The translations under genes were made by a program, and so were the position numbers. DNA of 64,000 bases from assembly GCA_024583055.1 (NCBI GenBank), contig CP102145.1, forward strand, positions 186,001 through 250,000. The letters are read 5' to 3'. The notes beneath the pieces are model-generated. The model saw only the letters and a list, made by a program, of their open reading frames with translations. It did not search any database and was not told the DNA's origin. Origin of the DNA: Streptococcus suis (lineage in GTDB: Bacteria > Bacillota > Bacilli > Lactobacillales > Streptococcaceae). Of this stretch, positions 46,401 through 53,137 are shown piece by piece; position 1 is the stretch's first letter, and the number at the start of each line of letters is the position of its first letter.

Positions 46401-47884
46401 GAGATAGTAGTGGTATCTATGTTGGATCAAAAGTTCATTTATATGTTCATGTCTCAGCGGATGAGATTACCTTTGACCCTGCTGTAACGACTCGTACTAT
46501 GAAACTTCAAGGTCCAATATTGGATAGTCAAAATGTTTGGACATGGACCAACTGGAATTTGTATCACCCTTTCTACAATAAATGGAGTAGCAATCTGACA
46601 ACGGGTAACAACTATCGCTTAATTAAACTGACCGCCACCGTCACTCAAGAGATGTACCAACACTCTAAAGGATTTGAACTTCAAGTCAGAGTTGATGGGG
46701 TTAAGACTGGTAAGTTCCATGTGAGAGCCTTAATGGTATCAACTGGTGATCTTTTTCCAGACTATTGGACACCGTCATTAGACGACTTTACGACGGTTAC
46801 CGCCTTTCATGAAGTGCGGGATACTGTAAGCAGTCATACTCGAACAATTGGAGATCACACCAATCAAATCAGTCAGGTTGTTCAAACGGCTAATGGGATT
46901 GTGACACGAGTTGGCAATCTAGAAACAAGTCGAGCGACAATGGCGGCAGTGAATGCCATTCAAACTCAGGTTTCAACACTTGCTGGGTCGTGGTCGGTTA
47001 GAAATCTGACCAGTGCAGGAACAGTATTAAGTCAACTTAATCTCAATAAGGATGGCACAGTCAAGATTGATGGTAAACTCGTCCAAATTACAGGTACTAC
47101 CTACATCCAAGATGGTGTCATTGCGAGCGGAAAGATTGCAAGTCTTGATGCAGGTAAGATTACGTCAGGCATCATCTCGGCAGCTCGTATTGGAGCAGAA
47201 GCAATCACTGCGGATAAGTTAAAGGTTGACCAGGCTTTCTTTACCAAGTTTATGGCAACAGAAGCCTACCTCAAGCAGTTGTTTGCCAAATCGGCCTTTA
47301 TAACACAAGTGCAGTCAGTAACCCTATCTGCCAACAAAATTTCAGGCGGTATTTTGTCAGCCATCAACGGAGCTATGAAAATCAATCTTTCACTTGGGAA
47401 CATCAAGTTCTTTACCAACTCTCCATCCATTTCTCGAGAGGTTAGTGGATATCCCCACCAATGGGTTTCCTTTGAGACAGGAACGTCAAACGGGAAACCA
47501 TGTGGTGTAACCATTATTGGTTCGAATCGATGGAACAACTGGAATGCCAATGACGGTGGCTTTGTAGGGATTCGAGCATGGAATGGTACTGATACCGACC
47601 AAATTGATGTGGTAGGTGATAAAGTACGATTAGCTAGTGCTCCATATACCAATCCAGATGGCTGGGAAATAGTAACGTTGCCTAACCGACTTAGTATCGA
47701 TGCCTATAAAGCATCTGATCGACCAAGTTCCATTTTGAATATCGGAGATATCCGCATCTATCGAAATGGGACAACCTATGTCAGCTTGAAAGATGTACTT
47801 CATCAATTCAATCACAATTTTAAACACTTAGTAAACATCACAGGTCGAGGTGACGTCATCTTGACATGGGATACGATTAAATAA
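43403..47884 (+). CDS. tail-tip / host-recognition protein (Tal-like)
   Basis: 1,493 residues from GTG 43403, which shares its G with the TAG of the previous gene; GGGGGTGGG lies upstream. Residues 1-350 are the phage minor structural / endopeptidase-tail domain. Then come long coiled coils (about 355-600). Jelly-roll-like modules start at GGRNYILKSDTY (about 605-740) and SHRNLIAGTSDRWG (about 966-1130), resembling carbohydrate-binding units. The repeated motif TGRVxSAESxIxTQAxQI occurs at about 545 and 880. The end (from 1240) is a trimeric beta-rich tip. It should bind cell-surface carbohydrate. Confidence 0.82.
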   Translation: MLSLLDKTVRTAKWHGKPLPETIKASVKETLNGDFVLNFTYPITDSGLFRELKEDYLVRSPVPVLGHQLFRIKKVIEGDTSLEVVAYHISDDIMTRLVSPFRCEQVPCATALSSMVMASKSPLGDFSFTSDIVKNRTYTTDKEQTLYSSLLDGKHSIIGTWEGELVRDNLALTIKVERGQDRGVVISTHYNLKKYQRTKESSQIITRIHATSSFKQEGQDRETVLQVTVDSPLINSYPFINEVTYTNNNLRSRQELIEWASSKFRLEGIDKPKDAIIIEAFELDGQMVHLGDTVTLKSKLHGIDVRKKAIAYDYDPLAKNYRSITFDDKASIGTGKTGVSLSTLANNLLDGNRRSEDVAVEIALENANRAFDAEFEKRQVAIDNAIEQAQSHGEVYADRLKASIDSELSSIHQQMRKQEEEQQRTTRDLLAKAGVNTNLATEAKLKAEQAQTGATEAIRRAEQAKLDAIKEANRLTSTERSQTESKIATAKSQAISEASRLVDVAKSLLSGKLATVSTNLSQTKEDIKLLASKQLVDSLTGRVISAESMIQTQADQISQRVKTSDFNQAKQRIETAESTITQLGNRITTEIRETVAKIPVDFGGRNYILKSDTYITSGSKFLDSASDFIDYAQAGKFVTISVDIKGENLSPDERGQSRIGCELRLTLSNGNPLYLNCYKVVSATQPRERIYRTVRIPDGVSVVSVAKLNLFVQVRGNALAGRPKFELSSMPTDWSPAPEDLITDLSQTRTLITQTAEGQTQLSTKLTHTENKMMNAETQIRQLLGDVASKVSKMDYDNLKSTVENHTTSINQTTQSILLKADKTFVDGVKSTAEAALSKATSNATMISQTKSELTIANNAISQKVAKTDFNSLTGRVTSAESTIRTQAGQIEQRLTSTQVESAINSKGYQTKSQVDSNITGRGYLTSSSLQPYATTTSVQNLVRTTSDSFTQRISQTESRIPTSVSHRNLIAGTSDRWGAYQTINANSNWVAPLGRVQFGDSSGIYVGSKVHLYVHVSADEITFDPAVTTRTMKLQGPILDSQNVWTWTNWNLYHPFYNKWSSNLTTGNNYRLIKLTATVTQEMYQHSKGFELQVRVDGVKTGKFHVRALMVSTGDLFPDYWTPSLDDFTTVTAFHEVRDTVSSHTRTIGDHTNQISQVVQTANGIVTRVGNLETSRATMAAVNAIQTQVSTLAGSWSVRNLTSAGTVLSQLNLNKDGTVKIDGKLVQITGTTYIQDGVIASGKIASLDAGKITSGIISAARIGAEAITADKLKVDQAFFTKFMATEAYLKQLFAKSAFITQVQSVTLSANKISGGILSAINGAMKINLSLGNIKFFTNSPSISREVSGYPHQWVSFETGTSNGKPCGVTIIGSNRWNNWNANDGGFVGIRAWNGTDTDQIDVVGDKVRLASAPYTNPDGWEIVTLPNRLSIDAYKASDRPSSILNIGDIRIYRNGTTYVSLKDVLHQFNHNFKHLVNITGRGDVILTWDTIK

Positions 47885-47896
47885 AGGAGTTCACAG

Positions 47897-48103
47897 ATGA
47901 ATCTAGAACAAATCAACCAATCATTAAAACTAACTATCCAAGAGCTTGTCACAAAGCTCTCTGATGAAATAACCGCTAAGAACCTCATTGCCATCCAATT
48001 GGTGGAAAGGGATGAGGAACTTAGCCTACTGCGTAAAGAAAAACAGGAATTGACTGAGCTATTAGAAGTTCAGACAAAACCTGAAGAAGGGAAAGGAGAA
48101 TAG
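47897..48103 (+). CDS. small coiled-coil tail protein
   Basis: 68 residues, highly charged, with heptads in LVERDEELSLLRKEKQELTELL. Such proteins follow the tip gene in many streptococcal phages. No defined function. AAAGGAG lies before the ATG. Confidence 0.65.
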   Translation: MNLEQINQSLKLTIQELVTKLSDEITAKNLIAIQLVERDEELSLLRKEKQELTELLEVQTKPEEGKGE

Positions 48104-48108
48104 TTATC

Positions 48109-48477
48109 ATGGCACTTCTCAATATTGACAAAGTAACAGAACCATTTGATTTGGAGACAGCTCTCGCTTACATGCGTAAGAATGGAGAGTTCATTCGTTG
48201 TAAGACAGCAGAGCAGGATTTTTACATGTATCTTGAAGAAGTAAGGCGACCTGCCATTAAAAATGGAAAGCGACAGTTGGTTACAACAGAAACAGTTTGG
48301 GCTTTTAATCAGTGGGGTAGTACGACATTAACTCTGAACCTTTCTGATTTATTCCATGAATGTTTTTATCTGATGCGGTTTGATGAGAACGGTCAACCGG
48401 ATTGGTCAGACCCTACCATTGTACAGGAAGGTTCAGTAGAAAGCGAGGTGACCGATGAAGGAACTGTTAACTCTTAA
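48109..48477 (+). CDS. phage protein, conserved in streptococcal phages
   Basis: 122 residues, acidic. It contains YMYLEEVRRPAIKNGKRQLV, TVWAFNQWGSTTLTLNLSDL and FHECFYLMRFDE. Not assigned to a family with certainty. It sits between the tip gene and the holin and overlaps the holin by 23 bases. Confidence 0.65.
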   Translation: MALLNIDKVTEPFDLETALAYMRKNGEFIRCKTAEQDFYMYLEEVRRPAIKNGKRQLVTTETVWAFNQWGSTTLTLNLSDLFHECFYLMRFDENGQPDWSDPTIVQEGSVESEVTDEGTVNS

Positions 48478-48850
48478 TAAGATTTTATTTTCCATGATTG
48501 GAGGCTTGATTGGTAGTCTATTTGGAGAGTTGGATGGTATTCTATATGCCCTACTTGTCTTCATTATTATTGACTATCTAACAGGAATTTTTGCGGCGGT
48601 TGTAGAGAAACAATTGTCTAGTAGTATTGGTTTTCGTGGCATCTTTAAAAAGATAGCCATTTTATTTTTAGTTTCACTAGGTCATATGATTGATACTGCA
48701 ATCATCAAGCAGGGTGGAACGATTCGAACCATGGTCATTTTCTTTTATCTCAGTAATGAGGGGTTAAGTATTTTAGAAAATACCGTTCGAATTGGTCTAC
48801 CAATACCTGAGAAACTACAAGCAATCTTAAAACAAATCAACGAGAGGTGA
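48455..48850 (+). CDS. holin, phage holin 4 family
   Basis: 131 residues with three to four hydrophobic segments: ILFSMIGGLIGSLFG, GILYALLVFIIIDYLTGI, IAILFLVSLGHMI and a weaker one near VIFFYLSNEGL. The segment DYLTGIFAAV is typical of toxin-secretion/phage-lysis holins. It makes holes in the membrane for the endolysin encoded next. Confidence 0.87.
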   Translation: MKELLTLNKILFSMIGGLIGSLFGELDGILYALLVFIIIDYLTGIFAAVVEKQLSSSIGFRGIFKKIAILFLVSLGHMIDTAIIKQGGTIRTMVIFFYLSNEGLSILENTVRIGLPIPEKLQAILKQINER

Positions 48851-48856
48851 GTAGAT

Positions 48857-50326
48857 ATGGGAAAGCATCTAGTCATTTGTGGTCATGGACAAGGGCGAAC
48901 AGGCTATGATCCTGGAGCAGTGAATGCCAAACTAGGCATCACAGAAGCAGGAAAGGTTCGAGAATTAGCCAAGATCATGTCTAAGTACAGTGGACAACAG
49001 ATTGATTTTATTACCGAACAAAATGTTTATGATTATCGGAGTATTACTAGTATTGGAAAGGGATACGACTCGATTACTGAATTGCACTTCAATGCCTTTA
49101 ATGGTAGTGCAAAAGGAACAGAAGTCTTGATTCAATCTTCCTTAGAAGCGGATAAGGAAGATATGGCTATCCTATCTCTTCTTTCACGTTATTTCCAAAA
49201 TCGTGGCATTAAGAAGGTAGATTGGCTCTATAATGCCAACCAAGCAGCAAGTCGTGGATACACCTATCGTTTGGTGGAAATTGCCTTCATTGATAATGAA
49301 CAAGATATGGCGATTTTTGAGAACAAGAAAGAGGATATTGCGAGAGGTCTTGTATCAGCTATAACAGGAGTTGAAGTCAAGACCATTGTTCCCTCGCCCC
49401 CCAGTTCAACCGTTGGGAGTTCAGGAACTCCTTCAAAACCAATCTATCTTGTTGGTGATAGTCTTAGGGTGTTGCCTCATGCGACTCATTATCAGACTGG
49501 TCAGAAAATCGCCAACTGGGTCAAGGGGCGCACCTACAAAATCCTCCAAGTAAAAAATGTTCACCAGTCCAACAGTAAGAGAGCATATCTACTTGATGGA
49601 ATCAAGTCCTGGGTGCTTGAGCAGGATGTAGCAGGAACAACCAAAGGCCATAGTGAGCAGACCTATCAAGCACAGAAAGGCGATACGTATTATGGAATCG
49701 CTCGGAAGTTTGGTTTAACAGTTGATGCCCTTCTTGCGGTGAATGGCTTGAAGAAGACGGATATTTTAAGAGTTGGACAAACTCTAAAGGTCAACGCGGC
49801 TTCAAGGACAACAACCGCTATTCCAACCAGTGTTGCAAGTCGTGTGGTTGCATCAGCATTATCCAAGGTCGGTCAAAAGGTGACCGTTCCATCTAACCCT
49901 TACGGTGGACAGTGTGTCGCCTTGGTGGATAAGATTGTGCAAGAGTTGACGGACAAGAATATGTCCTATACTAATGCCATTGACTGTTTGAAGAAAGCAA
50001 AATCAAATGGTTTCCAAGTAATCTACGATTCTTGGGGTGTGAATCCTAAAGCAGGTGATTTCTATGTCATTCAAACAGATGGTATGGTATATGGGCATAT
50101 TGGTGTCTGTGTGACGGATTCTGATGGAAAAAGTATTGATGGTGTGGAACAGAATATTGATGGATATTCTGACCATAATAAGAACGGTATCAATGACCAA
50201 CTAGAAATTGGTGGCGGTGGGATCACTCGTCGTGTGAAACGTCAATGGATGGCGGATGGCTCACTCTACGATTCAACTGGAACAGTTAAACTCGGTAAAG
50301 TTGTTGGTTGGTTTAGAATTTCATAA
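48857..50326 (+). CDS. multidomain endolysin: amidase, SH3-like, LysM, CHAP
   Basis: 489 residues with four parts. N-terminal amidase_3 (about 1-170): LVICGHGQGRTGYDPGAVN with zinc His, ELHFNAFNGSAKGTEVLI, and VEIAFIDN with Glu. An SH3-like region (about 195-258): GDSLRVLPHATHYQTGQKI ... YKILQV. A LysM (about 270-315): YQAQKGDTYYGIARKFGL ... LRVGQTLKV. A CHAP domain (about 335-489) with Cys in YGGQCVALVDK and His in YGHIGVCV. Two catalytic activities, amidase and CHAP endopeptidase or amidase, frame a central wall-binding part. It lyses the host. Confidence 0.9.
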   Translation: MGKHLVICGHGQGRTGYDPGAVNAKLGITEAGKVRELAKIMSKYSGQQIDFITEQNVYDYRSITSIGKGYDSITELHFNAFNGSAKGTEVLIQSSLEADKEDMAILSLLSRYFQNRGIKKVDWLYNANQAASRGYTYRLVEIAFIDNEQDMAIFENKKEDIARGLVSAITGVEVKTIVPSPPSSTVGSSGTPSKPIYLVGDSLRVLPHATHYQTGQKIANWVKGRTYKILQVKNVHQSNSKRAYLLDGIKSWVLEQDVAGTTKGHSEQTYQAQKGDTYYGIARKFGLTVDALLAVNGLKKTDILRVGQTLKVNAASRTTTAIPTSVASRVVASALSKVGQKVTVPSNPYGGQCVALVDKIVQELTDKNMSYTNAIDCLKKAKSNGFQVIYDSWGVNPKAGDFYVIQTDGMVYGHIGVCVTDSDGKSIDGVEQNIDGYSDHNKNGINDQLEIGGGGITRRVKRQWMADGSLYDSTGTVKLGKVVGWFRIS

Positions 50327-50335
50327 TTTAGTAAT

Positions 50336-50368
50336 AAGCCTGGTGGGAACATCAGGCTTTATTTTTTT
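50336..50368 (+). terminator. terminator of the late operon
   Basis: AAGCCTG-GTGGGAACAT-CAGGCTT followed by TATTTTTTT. It closes the structural and lysis operon. Confidence 0.8.
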
Positions 50369-50385
50369 GCCTTTTTTTCAAAAAA

Positions 50386-50427
50386 TGCGGAAAAATTACT
50401 CCCAAACCTACCTAGTAAGGTAGGAGG
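50386..50427 (+). repeat. bipartite 42-bp direct repeat, right copy
   Basis: TGCGGAAAAAT, 11 bases, CTACCTAGTAAGGTAGGAGG; one mismatch to the copy at 19503-19544 outside the spacer, while the spacer itself is not conserved. It lies between the late terminator and the integrase promoter. Confidence 0.75.
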
Positions 50428-50489
50428 AATATTTGTATTCCATGAACTATGGCATAAATTTATCAGGTCGAATTAGTTTGTCTGATAAC

Positions 50490-50518
50490 TTGACTAATTT
50501 TCCCTTTAGAGTGATATA
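50490..50518 (+). promoter_or_regulatory. probable promoter of the serine recombinase operon
   Basis: TTGACT (50490-50495), 17 bases, GATATA (50513-50518); overlapping alternative -10 TATATA. The first recombinase starts at 50549 after GAAGGAGAG. Confidence 0.5.
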
Positions 50519-50548
50519 TAGTGTGCCATTACATAGGAAGGAGAGTAA

Positions 50549-51790
50549 ATGTTCGTAAAAAAGATTAGAGTCAATAATCAAAAACACAAGCAGAGGATCT
50601 GTGCCTACATTCGAGTTTCGACGACTAATGGAAGTCAGTTAGAATCGTTAGAAAATCAGAAACAGTATTTTGAAAACCTGTATTCCAATAGAGACGATAT
50701 TGATTTTGTAGGTGTTTATCATGACAAAGGTATATCTGGTTCTAAGGATAATCGTCCAAATTTTCAAGCCATGATTGAATATTGTCGTAAAGGTATGATT
50801 GATGTTATTCATACCAAGTCGATTGCCCGCTTTGCCAGAAACACGGTTACAGTTCTTGAAATTAGTCGTGAACTGAAGGCAATAGGAGTAGACATATTCT
50901 TTGAGGAACAAAACATTCATACCCTTTCAAGTGAAGGGGAAGTGATGCTTTCAGTATTAGCGAGTATTGCAGAGGACGAGTTGAGGAGTATGAGTGGCAA
51001 TCAACGTTGGGCATTTCAAAAGAAGTTCCAACGAGGTGAGCTAGTCATTAACACCAAGCGATTCTTAGGATACGATTTAGACGAGAATGGTGAGTTGATT
51101 ATCAATCCAGAAGAAGCTTTGATAGTCAGGCAAATATTTGCACTTTACCTTGAAGGGTATGGTACTCATCGTATTGCCAAGCTGTTAAATGAAAAGGGCG
51201 TTGCGACTGTTACAGGTGCTAAATGGCATGACACCACAATCCGTCAAATGTTAAGCAATGAAAAGTACAATGGTTCAGTCTTATTGCAGAAGTATTTTCA
51301 CGATGGTGTGAATGGTCCTAAAAAATTGAATCAGGGTGAACTCGAACAATACTTTATAGAGGATAATCATGAAGCCATTATTTCTATGGAAGATTGGCAA
51401 GCAGTCCAGGACAAACTAATCAGTAGAAGATGGCAACAAGGTAGAAACAAAACCTATAAATTTACGGGGTTATTAAAGTGTCAGCATTGTGGTTCGACTT
51501 TAAAGAGACAAGTTTCTTACAAGAAAAAAATTGTTTGGTGCTGTTCCAAATACATAAAAGAGGGAAAAGCAACTTGTCAGGGTATGCGAGTGCCAGAAGT
51601 AGATATTTCAAATTGGGAGATAACCTCAACTGTTACAGTAATAGAAAGGGATAGAAATGGGGAAAAGTATTACAGTTATTCCGGCCAAGAAAGTGCAGAC
51701 CAGTGTTCAACATCAGGTCAGGAAGAAAATCAAAGTAGCCGCATATTGTCGAGTGTCCACCGACCAAGAAGAACAGCTATCAAGTTATGA
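50549..51790 (+). CDS. serine recombinase 1 (large resolvase-type integrase)
   Basis: 413 residues. The resolvase domain has the catalytic Ser in AYIRVSTTNGSQ (about residue 21), GVYHDKGISGSKDNRP and KSIARFARNTVTVLEISREL. A recombinase domain follows (GYGTHRIAKLLNEKGVATV). The zinc ribbon is CQHCGSTLKRQ with CCSKY and CQGM. The final ~44 residues overlap the next gene by 134 bases in another frame. Paired or triple serine recombinases are the integration module of rum-targeting streptococcal phages such as phi-m46.1. The domain set is complete. Confidence 0.88.
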   Translation: MFVKKIRVNNQKHKQRICAYIRVSTTNGSQLESLENQKQYFENLYSNRDDIDFVGVYHDKGISGSKDNRPNFQAMIEYCRKGMIDVIHTKSIARFARNTVTVLEISRELKAIGVDIFFEEQNIHTLSSEGEVMLSVLASIAEDELRSMSGNQRWAFQKKFQRGELVINTKRFLGYDLDENGELIINPEEALIVRQIFALYLEGYGTHRIAKLLNEKGVATVTGAKWHDTTIRQMLSNEKYNGSVLLQKYFHDGVNGPKKLNQGELEQYFIEDNHEAIISMEDWQAVQDKLISRRWQQGRNKTYKFTGLLKCQHCGSTLKRQVSYKKKIVWCCSKYIKEGKATCQGMRVPEVDISNWEITSTVTVIERDRNGEKYYSYSGQESADQCSTSGQEENQSSRILSSVHRPRRTAIKL

Positions 51791-53045
51791 AAACCAAGTT
51801 AATTATTACCGAGAGTTTATCTCTAAACACGAGGACTATGAGTTAGTTGACATCTATGCGGATGAGGGCATCTCAGCAACCAATACCAAAAAACGTGATG
51901 CTTTTAACCGGTTGATACAAGATTGTAGGGCTGGTAAGGTGGATAGGATTTTGGTTAAGTCCATCAGTCGATTTGCGAGGAATACCTTGGATTGTATCAA
52001 GTATGTCCGTGAGCTGAAAGACCTAGGCATTGGTGTTACTTTTGAGAAGGAGAACATTGATAGTCTTGATTCAAAAGGAGAAGTTCTCTTGACCATACTT
52101 TCATCCCTTGCTCAAGACGAATCACGGTCAATTTCTGAGAATGCCACTTGGGGTATCCGAAAGCGATTCGAACGTGGTGAGGTCAGAGTCAATACCACCA
52201 AGTTTATGGGCTACGATAAGGATAAAGATGGCAACCTTATCATCAATCGAGAACAAGCCAAAGTGGTAAGATACATCTACGAGCAATTCCTAAAAGGCTA
52301 CACCCCAGAAAGCATCGCTAGAGACCTCAACGACCGAGAGGTTCCTGGTTGGTCGGGTAAGGCTAACTGGTACCCCAGTTCCATCTTGAAAATGCTTCAG
52401 AATGAGAAGTACAAGGGTGATGCCCTTCTTCAGAAAACCTACACCGTGGATTTCCTCACCAAGAAACGAACGGAAAATGATGGTCAGGTTAACCAGTTTT
52501 ATGTTGCCAACAACCATGAAGGTATCATTGATCACGAGATGTGGGAGACGGTTCAGCTCGAGATAGCAAGGCGAAAGGCTTTTAGAGAAGAACATGGTAT
52601 TCCTTTTTACCACCTTCAAAATGAGGACAATCCTTTTATGACAAAGGTCTTCTGTGCCGAGTGCGGTGATGCCTTTGGACGAAAGAACTGGACGACTAGC
52701 CGAGGAAAAAGGAAGGTGTGGCAATGTAACAATCGATATAGGGTCAAAGGACAGATTGGCTGTCAGAATAACCATATTGATGAAGAAACGCTAGAGAAAG
52801 CCGTAGTAATGGCTGTAGAACTATTGAGTGAGAACGTGGATCTATTGCATGGAAAGTGGAATAAGATTCTGGAAGAAAATCGTCCGCTAGAAAAGCATTT
52901 TTGTTCGAAGTTGGCTGAAATGATAAACAAGCCTTCATGGGATTTCGATTCGTATGAGATGTGTCAGGTTTTGGACAGTATTACAATTTCAGAAGATGGG
53001 CAGATAAGTGTAAAATTCTTAGAGAGGACTGAGGTAGGCTTGTAA
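51657..53045 (+). CDS. serine recombinase 2 (large resolvase-type integrase)
   Basis: 462 residues. Catalytic Ser in AAYCRVSTDQEEQLSSYENQ (about residue 34), YADEGISATNTKKRDAF, then VKSISRFARNTLDCIKYVREL. Recombinase domain KGYTPESIARDLNDREVPGW. Zinc ribbon CAECGDAFGRK and CNNRYRVKGQIGCQNN, then a C-terminal coiled segment. MGKSITVIPAKK is a normal start for this partner. It starts inside recombinase 1, so the two are co-expressed and may act as a heteromer, or one as directionality partner. Confidence 0.88.
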   Translation: MGKSITVIPAKKVQTSVQHQVRKKIKVAAYCRVSTDQEEQLSSYENQVNYYREFISKHEDYELVDIYADEGISATNTKKRDAFNRLIQDCRAGKVDRILVKSISRFARNTLDCIKYVRELKDLGIGVTFEKENIDSLDSKGEVLLTILSSLAQDESRSISENATWGIRKRFERGEVRVNTTKFMGYDKDKDGNLIINREQAKVVRYIYEQFLKGYTPESIARDLNDREVPGWSGKANWYPSSILKMLQNEKYKGDALLQKTYTVDFLTKKRTENDGQVNQFYVANNHEGIIDHEMWETVQLEIARRKAFREEHGIPFYHLQNEDNPFMTKVFCAECGDAFGRKNWTTSRGKRKVWQCNNRYRVKGQIGCQNNHIDEETLEKAVVMAVELLSENVDLLHGKWNKILEENRPLEKHFCSKLAEMINKPSWDFDSYEMCQVLDSITISEDGQISVKFLERTEVGL

Positions 53046-53048
53046 GTG

Positions 53049-53094
53049 ACTGTGACCGAAAGGTTGCAGTTTTTTTGTTGTTTCGTGGTATAAT
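53049..53094 (+). promoter_or_regulatory. terminator of the recombinase operon fused to the promoter of the defence gene
   Basis: ACTGTGACC-GAAA-GGTTGCAGT plus TTTTTT (53049-53076) terminates the integrase genes. TTGCAG in the 3' arm (53065-53070), 18 bases, TATAAT (53089-53094) with TGG before it is a strong extended -10 promoter for the next gene. Confidence 0.65.
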
Positions 53095-53137
53095 AAAACT
53101 AATTTAATGAATGATAAAAGGATAGGAGGACTAAATA

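Noticed and set aside
19503..50427. The 42-bp repeats as attL and attR of the prophage
   Set aside because: The recombinase genes lie outside the pair, the spacer is not conserved, and rumA-like junctions give a better candidate for attachment sites. A regulatory role fits better.
50549..51790. Recombinase 1 as a pseudogene because its C-terminus overlaps the next gene
   Set aside because: Catalytic domain, recombinase domain and zinc ribbon are complete before the overlap; the extra tail alone is not evidence of inactivation.
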